Source: Streptomyces sp. Alt3
GTDB taxonomy: Bacteria; Actinomycetota; Actinomycetes; Streptomycetales; Streptomycetaceae
DNA: 64,000 nucleotides
Direction: 5' to 3'
NCBI RefSeq assembly: GCF_030719215.1
Contig: NZ_CP120983.1
Location: forward strand, 7,688,001-7,752,000
Below the pieces are notes generated by a model, which was not told the origin of the DNA, ran no database searches, and saw nothing but the letters and a program-made list of their open reading frames with translations. The translations under genes and the position numbers were made by a program. Shown here in pieces: positions 1 to 9,194 of this stretch (position 1 is the first letter of the stretch; each line of letters begins with the position of its first letter).

Positions 1-3000
1 CCGCGGACTGGAGGGGACCGATCCCGGTGGCCGTGTGGAAGGCCTCGGCTGCCTCGGGACGCCAGGGTGCCGCGCCCCGCTCCCGTACGAGGGCGGTGAG
101 CCGGGTGAGCCGGGTGCGGTCGATGCCCTGCCGGTGGACGTGCTCGTGGTCCAGTGTGAAGCCGGCCACGGGACCGAAGACGCCGGTGGGGTCGTGGTCC
201 AGGGCCAGCCAGCGTGCCGCGTCGTTCCGGCCGTTACGGCCGCGCTCGGCGAGGACCACGACGGTGCGGGCGCCCTTGCGCAGCACCTGGCCGAGCCGGT
301 GCACGGCCTCGGGGCGCCCCTGCCCGGGCGTTCCGGCGTACGGCTCGACGAGTTCCACCTGCCGGACCGTGCCCGCCGGATCCGCCAGCGGGCCCTCGGC
401 GAGCGTGTCGAGCAGGACCACGAGACCTGCGCGGTGCTCGGGCGAGGTCGTCGCCGAGGCTGCCCGGTAGGCCAGTTCGGGGAGTTTGTCGAGCAGGGAG
501 GTCCAGTCCAGGGACTGGCCGGGGACGGCGCACTCGTCACGCTGCCAGCCGTCCACGGGAGTGAAGGGGACCTTGGACGGCACGGGCGGGCCGAAAGCCG
601 GCTCCCCGCCGAGGACGTGATTGACGGCGAGGACCTGCCGGATCGCGGTCCACCGGCCTGCCGCTCCCCACCAGCCGCCGGACATGCGCTCGGAACCCCA
701 GCCGGTGGCCTGCAGAAGAGTCGTGTCGTCGCCGTGATCGGGCGAGCGGTCGGAGAACATGTCCTGGACTCGCGTGGTGCTCCGGGGCGCGGCGGGCTTA
801 GGCGGTTCCAGGTAACGGGCGGCCGAGGCGGCCTTGTCCACCGCGTCCCGGACGAGCGCGGTGACGCCCGCGAGGAGCCGCGCGTCGGACACCTCGGGCA
901 GCACCCGGGCGACGGCTTCCAGGCTCACCTCACGCGACGTGGGCCCGGTGTAGTCCTGCACGGCACGGGAGGCTTCCAGCTGCCGGACGACCGCGGTGGC
1001 GACCTCCTTGAACAGTTCTTCCGCCCGGGAGTCCGCCAGGTTCCGCAGGGCGGCGGAGCCCTGCTCGTCCCTGGGGCGCATGGCATGCCAGTAGGCGACC
1101 GGAGGGACGTAGGGGGTGCCCGCGGCGAGGTTGCTCCCCGTCGAGCCGGTGATGACGGACCAGAGGCTTCCGCCGGTGCCCTCGGAATCGACGGGGTGTG
1201 CCTGGACCGACCGCCCGGCAAGGGCCATGACGGGGCGTGATCCGCCGGGAAGGGTGAGGGCGCCGAGCGGCACGGGGGATCCGCCGGGCAGCGGGGCCGA
1301 CAGGGTGACCGTGTGACCGTCGGGGGTGCCCGCGACGATCCGGTGCCCGTCCGCGGGGGCGGGCATACCCGGTTCGGCCACCGTGCGGCGGACCCAGCGG
1401 CCGAGGACCGTGCCGTCCGTGCCGAACGGTGTGTTCTCCAGGCCGGGCTGGAGCGGCAGCACCTGGCAGTGTTCGGTGAGCAGCCGGGTGCCGTCCCGCA
1501 CCCCGGACTGGAGGAAGGCCGGCAGCGAGGCGCGGCCGTGCGTGCCGCTGACGGGGTCGTACTCCAGCCAGACCCGCCGGGTGCCCTGGTGGCCGTCCCG
1601 CCAGTGACCGGTGCCGTCGGAGAGGACGGCGCGCTGCGGCGGGATGGAGGTGTCACCCGCGTGCAGGGCCTTGCCACCGGTGGCTCGGCCGCCGCCGGGC
1701 AGTGGCACGCAGACGTCGTCCGAGGGGCCGGAGGAACCCCAGCGGGGGATCTGCTCGCCGGCGACGGTGATCACCTCGGCGGGTCGGTGCGACCAGTAGC
1801 CGCGCTGCTTGCCGTCCTCCCACCAGATGACGAGCAACTCGCCGTCGGTGTAACGGAAGGCGGGATGCCGCCAGCGGTCGGCGGTGGAGGGCAGCCGCAG
1901 GGTGTGCCGCAGCAGAACGCCTTCGGGACCGACGACGACGGCGCGTTCCCAGGTGTTCAGGATCAGTGCGGGCCAGGCCCCGGTGACACCGACGCCCTCC
2001 GCCCGGTGGCTCCGCTGACGCGTGGTGGGCGCCTCCGTGGCCAGCTCGGCGTACGTCTCGTCCAGCGCGGGCCAGCCCAGTTCGTCGAGGACGCCCGTGC
2101 GCAGGGTCGAGGCGAGCAGCGGGACGACGTCGTGGGCGTCGAGGAGCCGCACCGCCTCCGGGGCGACCTCCGCGGCCACGGAACGGAACGCCGAGAGCTT
2201 GTTGAGGGCGACCCTCAGCCCGGGAAGCCCCCGCGCGGCCGTGTACTCCTCGGCGCATGCGGTGAGCCACTCCCGCACGATTCCGGACAGCACCGGATGC
2301 GCCGCCAGTTTCGCCATGACGGTGTCGCCCGGATGCTGGCCCCGTCCGCCACCGAGGCCTCCGACGGTCCGGCTCAGCAGGGCGCGGAACACCGGCCGTT
2401 CGGCGACCGCGACGAGATCCCGCGCTCCGGGCGCGGTGTCGGTCAGCCAGGAGCCGAGCGGGACGCCGGGAGCGTGCGCGGTGCCCGTGGCCTGGTCGTC
2501 CGGCTCGGCGACGGGGACGCCGTAGGCCAGGCAGAGGTCGAGGAGGTCCAGATCGGCGGTGCGCTGCCAGCGGCCCTGGAACAGCTCGACGGGACGGCCG
2601 TCGGCGCGCAGCCGGTTCGCCATCCGGGCGGCCAGGGCAAGGGTCTGCAGGCTGCGGCCGGAGGTGGCCCGGTTGCGTCGGCGGTGCGCCTCCCAACGAC
2701 CGAGCCAGTCCGCCGGGGAGACCGACAGGTCGCTGAGGGCTGCGGAACCGGAGGCTTCCGGGAGCGCGGTCAGCAGTTCTTCGGCACCGGAATCGGCCAG
2801 CAGTACGAGCCAGTCGTGTTCGGCGTCGGTGACCCGGCCGCTCTCGCCGAAGGTCTCCGGGAAGAAGCCGAGGAGCCGGGCGCGTACACCAGCCTCCCGC
2901 CGGGCCAGGGCGACGAGCGCGGAGCGGTAGGCCGTCCAGAACGAGGCGGGGGCGCGAACGATTCCCGGGGAAACGATCAGATCGGCCACCAGCTCGCGTT

Positions 3001-3916
3001 CGGCGGTCTCGCGCTTCAGCCCGGCTGCCTTGACCAGCGCGCGGACGTCCTGCGGCAGCGCCGCGTACGGTGGCATACCGGCGGCGCAGCGCTCGACCAG
3101 CAGACGACGGAACTGTGCCCAGGCGTCCGCCGGCGCGAGCCTGGCCACCAGGTCGCGCACATACTGCCGCAGCGCCTTGACGGTCAGCGCGCCGGCGAAG
3201 GCGAACTCCAGGAAGACGGCCCGCTGCCGGTCCTCGTCCACGACCAGCCCGTGCACCCGTTCGGCCTCGCGGGCCTTGCCGAAGAAGGAGGCGGCGTAGC
3301 TGGTGTTCTCCGCCTGGAGGAAGAGGCGTGCCACCTGCTCGTAGTACGTGGGGAGGAAGTGGGGGACGGCCCGGCCGAGCCGGGTGCCGAGCGCGTCGAA
3401 GCCCTCCTTGGCCGCTCCGGCGCGGCTCCGGGCCTGCCGCCCCAGCCGCTCGATGTCCTTGACCAGGGCCAGGGCGTGGTGCCCGTTGGCCGGGTCGTTG
3501 ACCAGGGCCCAGGCCGGGAAGCCCAGCGTTTCGCGGCGCACCTGGCCCACGACGGGCGTCTCGTCGGTCCGCGCCAGCCCGAGGAACTCCAGGGCCAGGT
3601 CCTCGGCTTCGCCGAGCGTGCCGGGCACGAGCCGGACCACGGGGCGGTCGCCGAGGGCGGTGTGCGTGTAGGTGCGGGCGGTCAGCGCGTCGGCGTCCTC
3701 CCGGACGGTGGTACCGGCGGGAAGGACCGCGCCCGCGTCCAGCAGGGCTGCCACGCGTGCCTCGGCGGCGGCGGGGGTGGAGGTGCTTTCGCCACGGGCC
3801 TGGGAGGGGAGGGGCACCGTGCCCGCTTCAGTCGTGTTCACGTCGGTGTCCGTCTTTGTCGTTGTTGCCGTTTTCGTGGCTGTTCGGACCGCGGTTGTCT
3901 TCGTCGTGGTGTTCAT
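1..3916 (-). CDS. Very large uncharacterised protein, partner of a DUF4132 protein (3' end outside window)
   Basis: One uninterrupted minus-strand frame of 1305 codons runs from an ATG at 3916 off the left edge, so the C-terminus is missing. Frame continuity was checked at several points (near 3668, 2867, 2057, 668 and 2). The ATG overlaps the stop of the upstream DUF4132 gene by four bases (ATGA), so the two are translationally coupled and probably act together. The N-terminus is a Thr/Lys-rich low-complexity stretch of about 45 residues, followed by a mostly helical-looking body with many Leu, Ala and Arg and no membrane segments or recognisable signal peptide, so it is probably cytoplasmic. 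I recognise no catalytic motif. Large proteins of this kind next to DUF4132 genes are common in actinomycetes and are usually left uncharacterised. Overlapping open frames on the other strand are GC-rich shadows. Confidence 0.8.
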   Translation of the reverse strand, partial: MNTTTKTTAVRTATKTATTTKTDTDVNTTEAGTVPLPSQARGESTSTPAAAEARVAALLDAGAVLPAGTTVREDADALTARTYTHTALGDRPVVRLVPGTLGEAEDLALEFLGLARTDETPVVGQVRRETLGFPAWALVNDPANGHHALALVKDIERLGRQARSRAGAAKEGFDALGTRLGRAVPHFLPTYYEQVARLFLQAENTSYAASFFGKAREAERVHGLVVDEDRQRAVFLEFAFAGALTVKALRQYVRDLVARLAPADAWAQFRRLLVERCAAGMPPYAALPQDVRALVKAAGLKRETAERELVADLIVSPGIVRAPASFWTAYRSALVALARREAGVRARLLGFFPETFGESGRVTDAEHDWLVLLADSGAEELLTALPEASGSAALSDLSVSPADWLGRWEAHRRRNRATSGRSLQTLALAARMANRLRADGRPVELFQGRWQRTADLDLLDLCLAYGVPVAEPDDQATGTAHAPGVPLGSWLTDTAPGARDLVAVAERPVFRALLSRTVGGLGGGRGQHPGDTVMAKLAAHPVLSGIVREWLTACAEEYTAARGLPGLRVALNKLSAFRSVAAEVAPEAVRLLDAHDVVPLLASTLRTGVLDELGWPALDETYAELATEAPTTRQRSHRAEGVGVTGAWPALILNTWERAVVVGPEGVLLRHTLRLPSTADRWRHPAFRYTDGELLVIWWEDGKQRGYWSHRPAEVITVAGEQIPRWGSSGPSDDVCVPLPGGGRATGGKALHAGDTSIPPQRAVLSDGTGHWRDGHQGTRRVWLEYDPVSGTHGRASLPAFLQSGVRDGTRLLTEHCQVLPLQPGLENTPFGTDGTVLGRWVRRTVAEPGMPAPADGHRIVAGTPDGHTVTLSAPLPGGSPVPLGALTLPGGSRPVMALAGRSVQAHPVDSEGTGGSLWSVITGSTGSNLAAGTPYVPPVAYWHAMRPRDEQGSAALRNLADSRAEELFKEVATAVVRQLEASRAVQDYTGPTSREVSLEAVARVLPEVSDARLLAGVTALVRDAVDKAASAARYLEPPKPAAPRSTTRVQDMFSDRSPDHGDDTTLLQATGWGSERMSGGWWGAAGRWTAIRQVLAVNHVLGGEPAFGPPVPSKVPFTPVDGWQRDECAVPGQSLDWTSLLDKLPELAYRAASATTSPEHRAGLVVLLDTLAEGPLADPAGTVRQVELVEPYAGTPGQGRPEAVHRLGQVLRKGARTVVVLAERGRNGRNDAARWLALDHDPTGVFGPVAGFTLDHEHVHRQGIDRTRLTRLTALVRERGAAPWRPEAAEAFHTATGIGPLQSA

Positions 3917-4773
3917 GCTGCTTGCTCCTCGTCCTCCACGTCGCGACCGGCGTAGAGCGCCGCTGCCATGCGCATGCCTTCGGACCAGGTGACAGGTCCT
4001 ACCTCGGCGGCCGTCAAAGCGCGCCCCGCGGGGTCGGTCCAGCCCAGGGGGCCGGTCTCCGTGCCGTACTCGTCGTATCCGTCGTGCTCGCCTATCCAGA
4101 TGCGGGCTTCGGCGGTGGCACCGTCCTCGACCACCGGGCAGACCGCGTACCCGCCGCGCGACCGGTAGCCGAGCTGGGTGACGCGGCCGTGCAGGAAACG
4201 CAGTTCCTTGAACACTCCGCCGGCATAGGTGTCGACGGAGGTGGCGTCCGGGGCGAGGCCCTGCGGCCGGCGCCACACCTCGCGGAACAGCTGCTCCACG
4301 TTCTGGCGCACCCCCAGTTCGACCGCGAACTCCCTCAGCTCGTCGAGGTCGTCGAGGAGGACGGGGTGAGGCACTCTGACGACGTCCGGGGTGATGCGGA
4401 CCGTGTCGCCGTCCAGGTCGACGAGGCCGAGACCGCGCGAGGGGTCGACATCGCGCAGGAACCCGGCGACTCCGCCGTCCGCGCCGGTGACCACCACGTC
4501 CCGCAGGGCCGCCTGCCACGCCGGATCGGGCCAGACCCGGGCGAGAACAGCGGTGGGCACGGGCAGCGAACGCACCATCCACTGCTCGACATCGGTCATG
4601 CACCGGCGTTCGTGTCGTTCCAGCCATTCGGTCAACTGCCGGAGGCCGACGACCGCCGGATCATCCTTCAGTTTGGCCGGGACGGACTTCAGCCGCCGGC
4701 CCTTCCCGTTGCGGCACACCACTTTGCCCGCCTCCAGGGCGACTTCGTAGTCGCCCGCCGGTACCCACCCCAT
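3913..4773 (-). CDS. DUF4132 domain-containing protein
   Basis: A 286-residue protein made almost wholly of a DUF4132 domain. Family hallmarks are the opening WVPAGDYEVAL, the segment with RSLPVPTAVLARVW, the HPVLLDDLDELREFAVELGV stretch, and a C-terminus ending in a WSEGMRMAA-like motif. The start is set at the ATG with GGGGAG eight bases upstream; a longer in-frame extension to 4887 has no coding character. The stop overlaps the start of the next large gene (ATGA). The molecular role of DUF4132 is not established, although it is sometimes listed as MolR-like because of an E. coli gene once linked to molybdate metabolism. No signal peptide or membrane segment is visible. The family call is firm; function is unknown. 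Confidence 0.85.
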   Translation of the reverse strand: MGWVPAGDYEVALEAGKVVCRNGKGRRLKSVPAKLKDDPAVVGLRQLTEWLERHERRCMTDVEQWMVRSLPVPTAVLARVWPDPAWQAALRDVVVTGADGGVAGFLRDVDPSRGLGLVDLDGDTVRITPDVVRVPHPVLLDDLDELREFAVELGVRQNVEQLFREVWRRPQGLAPDATSVDTYAGGVFKELRFLHGRVTQLGYRSRGGYAVCPVVEDGATAEARIWIGEHDGYDEYGTETGPLGWTDPAGRALTAAEVGPVTWSEGMRMAAALYAGRDVEDEEQAA

Positions 4774-5220
4774 GCGCTGTTCTCCCCGTAGTCCCGGACG
4801 CCGCCCGTCCGGCGGCACGTTGATGAGACCCGTCGACGGCGACACACCGTGACGAGTGAGAGAGACTCTAGGGGTACCCAGTGACAATGCGTTCGGGGTC
4901 CGTCCGCACGATCGTCCGGCGACGGATCAGCAGCGACCGGGACCGGCCCGCGGCACCGGTCGCCGAGGCGCGCAGTCGTGATGAGCAGGCAGGCGTGGGC
5001 CAGGGTGAACCTGGCCATGATCAGCCGCACGGTAGCGGAGCCGGCACCCGGGTCGGCCCGGATCCCCTGGGCGGCGATCTGCGCGGCGGTGACGTCGAGC
5101 AACCGCACGAATGTCACGCTCAGCACGACGGGCAGCACCAGCCGTCCCCTGCTTCAGGCCGCGAGCCGTCCCCCGCCCCCGGCCGCGAGCTGCCCCCGCC
5201 GGGGGACGGGGAACCGGTCA
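4774..5220. other. Intergenic region with a possible short coding remnant
   Basis: Between the DUF4132 gene and the hydrolase terminator there is no convincing complete gene. On the minus strand, from a GTG at 5138 to about 4960, some 60 codons show strong third-position G/C bias and hydrophobic composition (for example LPVVLSVTFVRLLDV), with a GGGGA seven bases before the GTG. The bias then vanishes although the frame stays open into the DUF4132 leader. This may be a decayed small membrane protein or chance. A 10-bp inverted repeat (arms 5166-5175 and 5200-5209) lies downstream of the hydrolase gene. Confidence 0.3.
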
Positions 5221-5238
5221 CCGGACCGTGCGGTCCGG
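5221..5238 (-). terminator. Hairpin downstream of the alpha/beta hydrolase gene
   Basis: Perfect hairpin, CCGGACC stem with a GTGC loop (extendable by one pair), starting 14 bases after the hydrolase stop. It has no T-tract, as is common for Streptomyces terminators. Confidence 0.55.
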
Positions 5239-5252
5239 CGCGTGGCGTCGCC

Positions 5253-6098
5253 TCATGAGGCGAGGGCCGCGGCGAGCTCGCCCGGCCGGGCGGCGAACGG
5301 GCTGTGGCTGCCGGGCAGGGTACGTACGGTGAACGGGTCACGGGGGAAGGCGCGGTCGGCCTCCGCGATCATCAGGTCCTGTGCGGCCGGTGCCAGCGCC
5401 CGGTCCTCGGCGCAGCGCAGGAAGGTTCGCGGAATCCGGCCCCACCGTCCCGCGGTCAGGGTGACCGGAGTCGTCGGGATCGACAGGGGCAGATCGGGGC
5501 TCAGCGCGGACCGCCACCGGTCGAAGCGGTCCAGGGGTGTGTCGTGGTAGTGCGTTTCCCGCAGTTCCTCGAGGTAGGCGGGATCCGCCGAGAGCGGATT
5601 GATCCGTACGGCGCCCAGGGCCTCGGGGTCGCCGAGGTTCAGGTTCCGGCCCAGAGCGGTGGCGTTCTCGGGCGAGCCCAGGTAGTCGAGGAACCTCGGC
5701 CGCCCGCCCGGGACGAACGCGGACAGGTAGACGATCCGGTCCACCAGTTCGGGCGCCCGCTCCGCGGCCAGGGACGCGGGACCGCCGCCCGCGCTGTGCG
5801 CGACGAGCACGACAGTTCGATGGTGGCGCACCCGGCGCAGGACGCTCAGTACCGCCTCGGCGCAGTCGTCCATCGTCACGGCGGCGAGCCGTGACTTCTC
5901 GGTCAGCAGTCCGGGCTGGCCGGGCAGCAGGTAGCCGGTGGGCAGGGGCGCGTCGAAACCGTGCCCCGGCAGGTCGACAGCCACACTCGCGACACCCGGT
6001 CCGGCCAGCGCGCGCTGCGTGGCAGCCCACTGTCCGGAGCCGTGCCAGGCGCCGTGCACGAAAACGAGGACGGTGTCGGTCGGAAAATCATTCTTCAT
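5253..6098 (-). CDS. Alpha/beta-hydrolase (esterase-like)
   Basis: A 281-residue alpha/beta-hydrolase. Near the N-terminus, FVHGAWHGSGQW forms the oxyanion-hole HG segment. VAHSAGG at residues 99-105 gives the nucleophile Ser102, and the C-terminal GSHSPF supplies the likely catalytic His. The pattern resembles plant-type esterase/hydroxynitrile-lyase-like hydrolases of the EstC group; the substrate is unknown. There is no signal peptide, so it is cytoplasmic. The Met at 6098 is preferred over the upstream Met at 6134 because the family begins just before the VLVFVHGAWHG strand. The gene is divergent from a LysR regulator gene 116 bp away, the usual arrangement for a regulator and its target, so induction by that regulator is likely. 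Confidence 0.85.
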   Translation of the reverse strand: MKNDFPTDTVLVFVHGAWHGSGQWAATQRALAGPGVASVAVDLPGHGFDAPLPTGYLLPGQPGLLTEKSRLAAVTMDDCAEAVLSVLRRVRHHRTVVLVAHSAGGGPASLAAERAPELVDRIVYLSAFVPGGRPRFLDYLGSPENATALGRNLNLGDPEALGAVRINPLSADPAYLEELRETHYHDTPLDRFDRWRSALSPDLPLSIPTTPVTLTAGRWGRIPRTFLRCAEDRALAPAAQDLMIAEADRAFPRDPFTVRTLPGSHSPFAARPGELAAALAS

Positions 6099-6160
6099 GG
6101 CTCCATTCCAGACATGAACCGCAGCGCCATCCATTCATAGATCTGGCAAGTGGCATGGCG

Positions 6161-6175
6161 ATATCTTTGAGGTAT
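6161..6175. promoter_or_regulatory. Candidate LysR-type operator
   Basis: ATATC-N5-GGTAT dyad containing a T-N11-A core in the divergent interval between the hydrolase and LysR genes. LysR proteins classically bind T-N11-A dyads of this size. One of five arm positions is mismatched. Confidence 0.45.
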
Positions 6176-6214
6176 TACCGGAAGCCCGTGAGGCGATGGG
6201 CTGGAAGGCGGGTC

Positions 6215-7147
6215 ATGGAAGCGCGACACCTGCGGTACGCGGTTGCTCTCGCCGAGCACGGACACTTCGGCCGGGCGGCCGGCGAGCTGGGTATCGCGCA
6301 GCCCCCGCTGTCCAAACAGATCGCCGACCTGGAGCGTGAGGTCGGGGCCCGGCTGTTCGACCGCACACGGCAGGGGGTGTTCCCGACCGCCGCCGGCGAG
6401 GCGTTTCTCGCGCGGGCACGCCGGGCCCTCGACGAGATCGCGGCGGCCGCGGTCGACGCGGGGAGGGCCGCGCGCGGAGAGACGGGGCGGCTCCGCCTCG
6501 GCTTCGTCGCCTCGGCGCTGCTCGACCCGCTGCCCGGCGTCCTGAGCCGGTTCGGCCGTGACCGGCCCGACGTGAGGCTGGAACTGCACGAGATGGCGAC
6601 CGGTCGCAGCAGCACGGCCCTCGTCGCGGGGGAGCTGGACGTGGCCATCACCCTCGGCCCGCCACGGGGTGCCGGGGCCGAGCATCTCGTGTCCGTCCCG
6701 ATCGGGCGCGACCACGTGATCGCCGTGATGAGCACGGTGCACCCGTACGCGGGCCGACCGTCGGTGAGCGTCGGTCAGTTGCGGCGACAGCTGCTGATCG
6801 TATCGGCCGGCGAGGACGAGCCCGCCGTCGTCGCCGGACTGCGCACGTTGCTGGGCGCGGACTCATCCGCTCTCGGCGGCGCGGCCGTCGCGAGGGACGT
6901 ACACACGATCATCGGTCTCGCCGCCTCCGGCGTGGGCGTCGGCCTGGGGCCGTCCCGCATGAGAGGGGTCCCACGTCCGGGGACGTGGTTCTGCGAAGTG
7001 ACCCCCCGCACGCCCCTGCCCGATCTCGTCCTCTCCTTCGGGGCCCGCGACAACTCCCCGGTGCTGCGCGCCTTCCTCGACACCATCCGTGAGAACTGCC
7101 CCGACGTCGGTGCCGCACTCGATCACCGGCTCCGGCCCCACACCTGA
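6215..7147 (+). CDS. LysR-family transcriptional regulator
   Basis: A 310-residue LysR-type regulator. Residues 1-60 form the winged helix-turn-helix, with LAEHGHFGRAAGELGIAQ and PPLSKQIADLEREVGARLFDR typical of the family; residues 90-300 are the periplasmic-binding-like effector domain. The ATG is chosen because GGAAGG lies six bases upstream and it begins at the conserved first helix; an upstream extension is non-coding. Divergent transcription from the alpha/beta-hydrolase gene and a T-N11-A dyad between them suggest it controls that gene and itself. The inducer cannot be predicted. Confidence 0.9.
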   Translation: MEARHLRYAVALAEHGHFGRAAGELGIAQPPLSKQIADLEREVGARLFDRTRQGVFPTAAGEAFLARARRALDEIAAAAVDAGRAARGETGRLRLGFVASALLDPLPGVLSRFGRDRPDVRLELHEMATGRSSTALVAGELDVAITLGPPRGAGAEHLVSVPIGRDHVIAVMSTVHPYAGRPSVSVGQLRRQLLIVSAGEDEPAVVAGLRTLLGADSSALGGAAVARDVHTIIGLAASGVGVGLGPSRMRGVPRPGTWFCEVTPRTPLPDLVLSFGARDNSPVLRAFLDTIRENCPDVGAALDHRLRPHT

Positions 7148-7333
7148 TCGGGGACGGCCCTCGGGCTCGCTGCCGGTGGGCCCGGTCTGTCGACGCCCGC
7201 ACGGCGTCTTCCACGTCCGAGGGTGCGAGTCGCGTCGGCCGTGGAGGACTTGTGGGTACCCGAGCGGTGGGCGAGGCCACCGCGACCCGGCTGTCCGAGG
7301 CCCGTCCGGTGAAGTCCGCCCGCATACGGGCGA

Positions 7334-8371
7334 TCACTTCCCCCAGCCCCAGGAATCGAAGTACGCCGCCGTGCCGGTCAGCCGGGCCGTCATGACTGCG
7401 TCCAGACGAGCGAAGTCCTGTGGCGGCAGCAATGGCTCCCACTCCTCCAACGGGAGAACCCGCACCGCGTCATGCTCGTCCGGGTCCAGAACGATGGACC
7501 GGATCTGCTCGTCGGTGAGCCTGCCGCCGTCGAAGACGCATCCCGTCGTGCTGAACGGCCATTCGCCCCCTGGAAGCCCGAAGACCGACGCGAGCAGGCG
7601 GGGCGGGCCCTCCACCACGAGGCCGGTCTCCTCGTGGCATTCGCGCTGCGCCGTCTGCCACGGCCGTTCGCCGTGATCCGTCGTGCCGCCCGGGAACTGC
7701 CAGGGATGCACCTGGGAGTAGGTGGCCCGCAACTGCAACGGCCTGTCGTGCCGGTCGGTGAAGAAGATGAATGCGGACCCCGTCGACTTGGGCACGGTCG
7801 ACGCGTACTCCTCGACCGGGAGCAGCACGGGCCCGGCCGGCTCCTCGATACGTCGACCAGCCCTGTGCAGCCGCGTCATCCGCATCGATGCCGGGTCGGC
7901 GGCGAACCCGAGCTCCCGGTACAGCGGCATTGCGTCCGCGGCTGCACGCAGTTCGAACAACGTCGCTCCGTCCGCCTGAAGGTGGTCCAGAAGGGCGGAC
8001 AGCAGTTCCCTGGCCAGCCCGCGGTGCCGGTACCTCGGATGTGTGGCGACAGCGTGCACCCGGGCTGCCAGACCCTTCGGGTAGGCCGGTGCGGGCAGCA
8101 GAGGGTGGATCAGACCGAGTGCGCACGAGACGAGCGAGCCGTCCGGAGTCTCTGCGACATAGGCACGGGCATCTCCTCCCGGGGCCAGCCGACGGGCGAG
8201 TTGACTGCTGCACAAGGCGGTCCACTCCGCGTCGAGGGGCTCGGAAGAAGTGAGTTCGGCCCTCAGGGCGATGATGCCTTCGGCATCTGCGGGACAGGCC
8301 ACGCGGGCCCTCGGCCGCGCGGCTGCTGTCGGCGTTCCCGCTCGGGGAGCGGGCAGTACGTCTCGGTTCAC
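7334..8371 (-). CDS. GNAT acetyltransferase-Nudix hydrolase fusion protein
   Basis: About 345 residues with two catalytic domains. Residues 22-170 form a GNAT N-acetyltransferase domain: the acetyl-CoA-binding segment is HPRYRHRGLARELL, followed by the family-typical PLYRELGF near the end. Residues 198-340 form a Nudix domain; the box GGTTDHGERPW plus TAQRECHEETG at 228-250 fits G-x5-E-x7-RE-x2-EE-x-G exactly. The two activities suggest acylation coupled to cleavage of a nucleoside-diphosphate-linked compound, but the substrate is unknown. Start: GTG at 8371 with AGAGGA just upstream; the longer upstream reading frame lacks coding character. No operon partner is seen. The domain calls are secure; the shared role is inference. 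Confidence 0.85.
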   Translation of the reverse strand: MNRDVLPAPRAGTPTAAARPRARVACPADAEGIIALRAELTSSEPLDAEWTALCSSQLARRLAPGGDARAYVAETPDGSLVSCALGLIHPLLPAPAYPKGLAARVHAVATHPRYRHRGLARELLSALLDHLQADGATLFELRAAADAMPLYRELGFAADPASMRMTRLHRAGRRIEEPAGPVLLPVEEYASTVPKSTGSAFIFFTDRHDRPLQLRATYSQVHPWQFPGGTTDHGERPWQTAQRECHEETGLVVEGPPRLLASVFGLPGGEWPFSTTGCVFDGGRLTDEQIRSIVLDPDEHDAVRVLPLEEWEPLLPPQDFARLDAVMTARLTGTAAYFDSWGWGK

Positions 8372-9194
8372 GGATCCTCTTCTGTCGTGAGTTGTACGGC
8401 CGCGTGAGGTGACGCCCGGCGCACAGCCGGCTCTCCGGACGGACTCGGTCCCTTCCGTGCCCTGGCCGACGGGCCTGTGTGACGGACGTAGGACTCGTCG
8501 TGTCGCGGCGGTCCTCCGCACAGTTCGCGCTCCGCGTGCGAGACGGTGTCCTTCGCTGCCGTGCTCTTCGCCCCCACGGGGCAGCGCGGTGGGGGGCGGT
8601 GCGTGTCACCGTGCTCCTTCGTGGCTGTCGTGGCGGCCTCATCCGGTTCAACGAGTACTCCGACGTCTCGAAGGCGTGCCTTTCAGCCGAGCTTCGAACC
8701 CGGTTGCGGCGGCCACCCATGGTGCGGGCCGTCGCTCCGCGACCGGGACTGTTGCTTTGCGGATGGGATCTGCGCTCCGCGAATCCCGACCAGGTGACGC
8801 CGAGTTGCGTTCCGGGCGGGAGGTCGCGCCATCCTTGCCGTACACCGCTGTGCCGCGGGAACGTCGCGACGCAGCGAACGGCGAGGAGGCTGTCCTGTCC
8901 GTGGAGGGCGCCGTCCGGTGCCGAGCTCCGGACGGTGCTACCGGGAGGCGCGGTATTTGCTTCAGCCGTGGCTGTGAGCGAGACCGGAAGGCGCTGAAGC
9001 TCCACGGAAGCGCGGACATGCCTGTCCAGCGCCTCTTTCCGGCCCTTCGTTATGACAGGGGCATGGTAAGTGCGGGGATCTGGGCATAGTGCTGAGGTCC
9101 GGGGAGTATCCGCGACCGGCCGGCAGGCCGATGCGATTTCTTCCGACTCTCGGCTCCGAGCGGAACCGAGTTCCCCATCAGCGAAGGGACACCG
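8372..9194. other. Gene-poor interval
   Basis: No credible gene is seen in about 820 bases. Open frames on both strands are Arg/Pro/Ser-rich and lack codon bias, homology or ribosome-binding sites. The last 150 bases probably hold the promoter of the secreted protease gene. A tRNA T-arm-like hairpin at 8687-8703 is isolated and was rejected. Confidence 0.6.

Noticed and set aside
35..3955. Long plus-strand frames opposite the large left-edge gene
   Set aside because: They are antisense to a continuous minus-strand gene with normal composition; their translations are Gly/Arg/Val-rich and domain-free.
8687..8703. tRNA T-arm-like hairpin with TTCGAAG loop on the minus strand
   Set aside because: No matching acceptor, D or anticodon arms are found at the expected distances, so it is probably chance.
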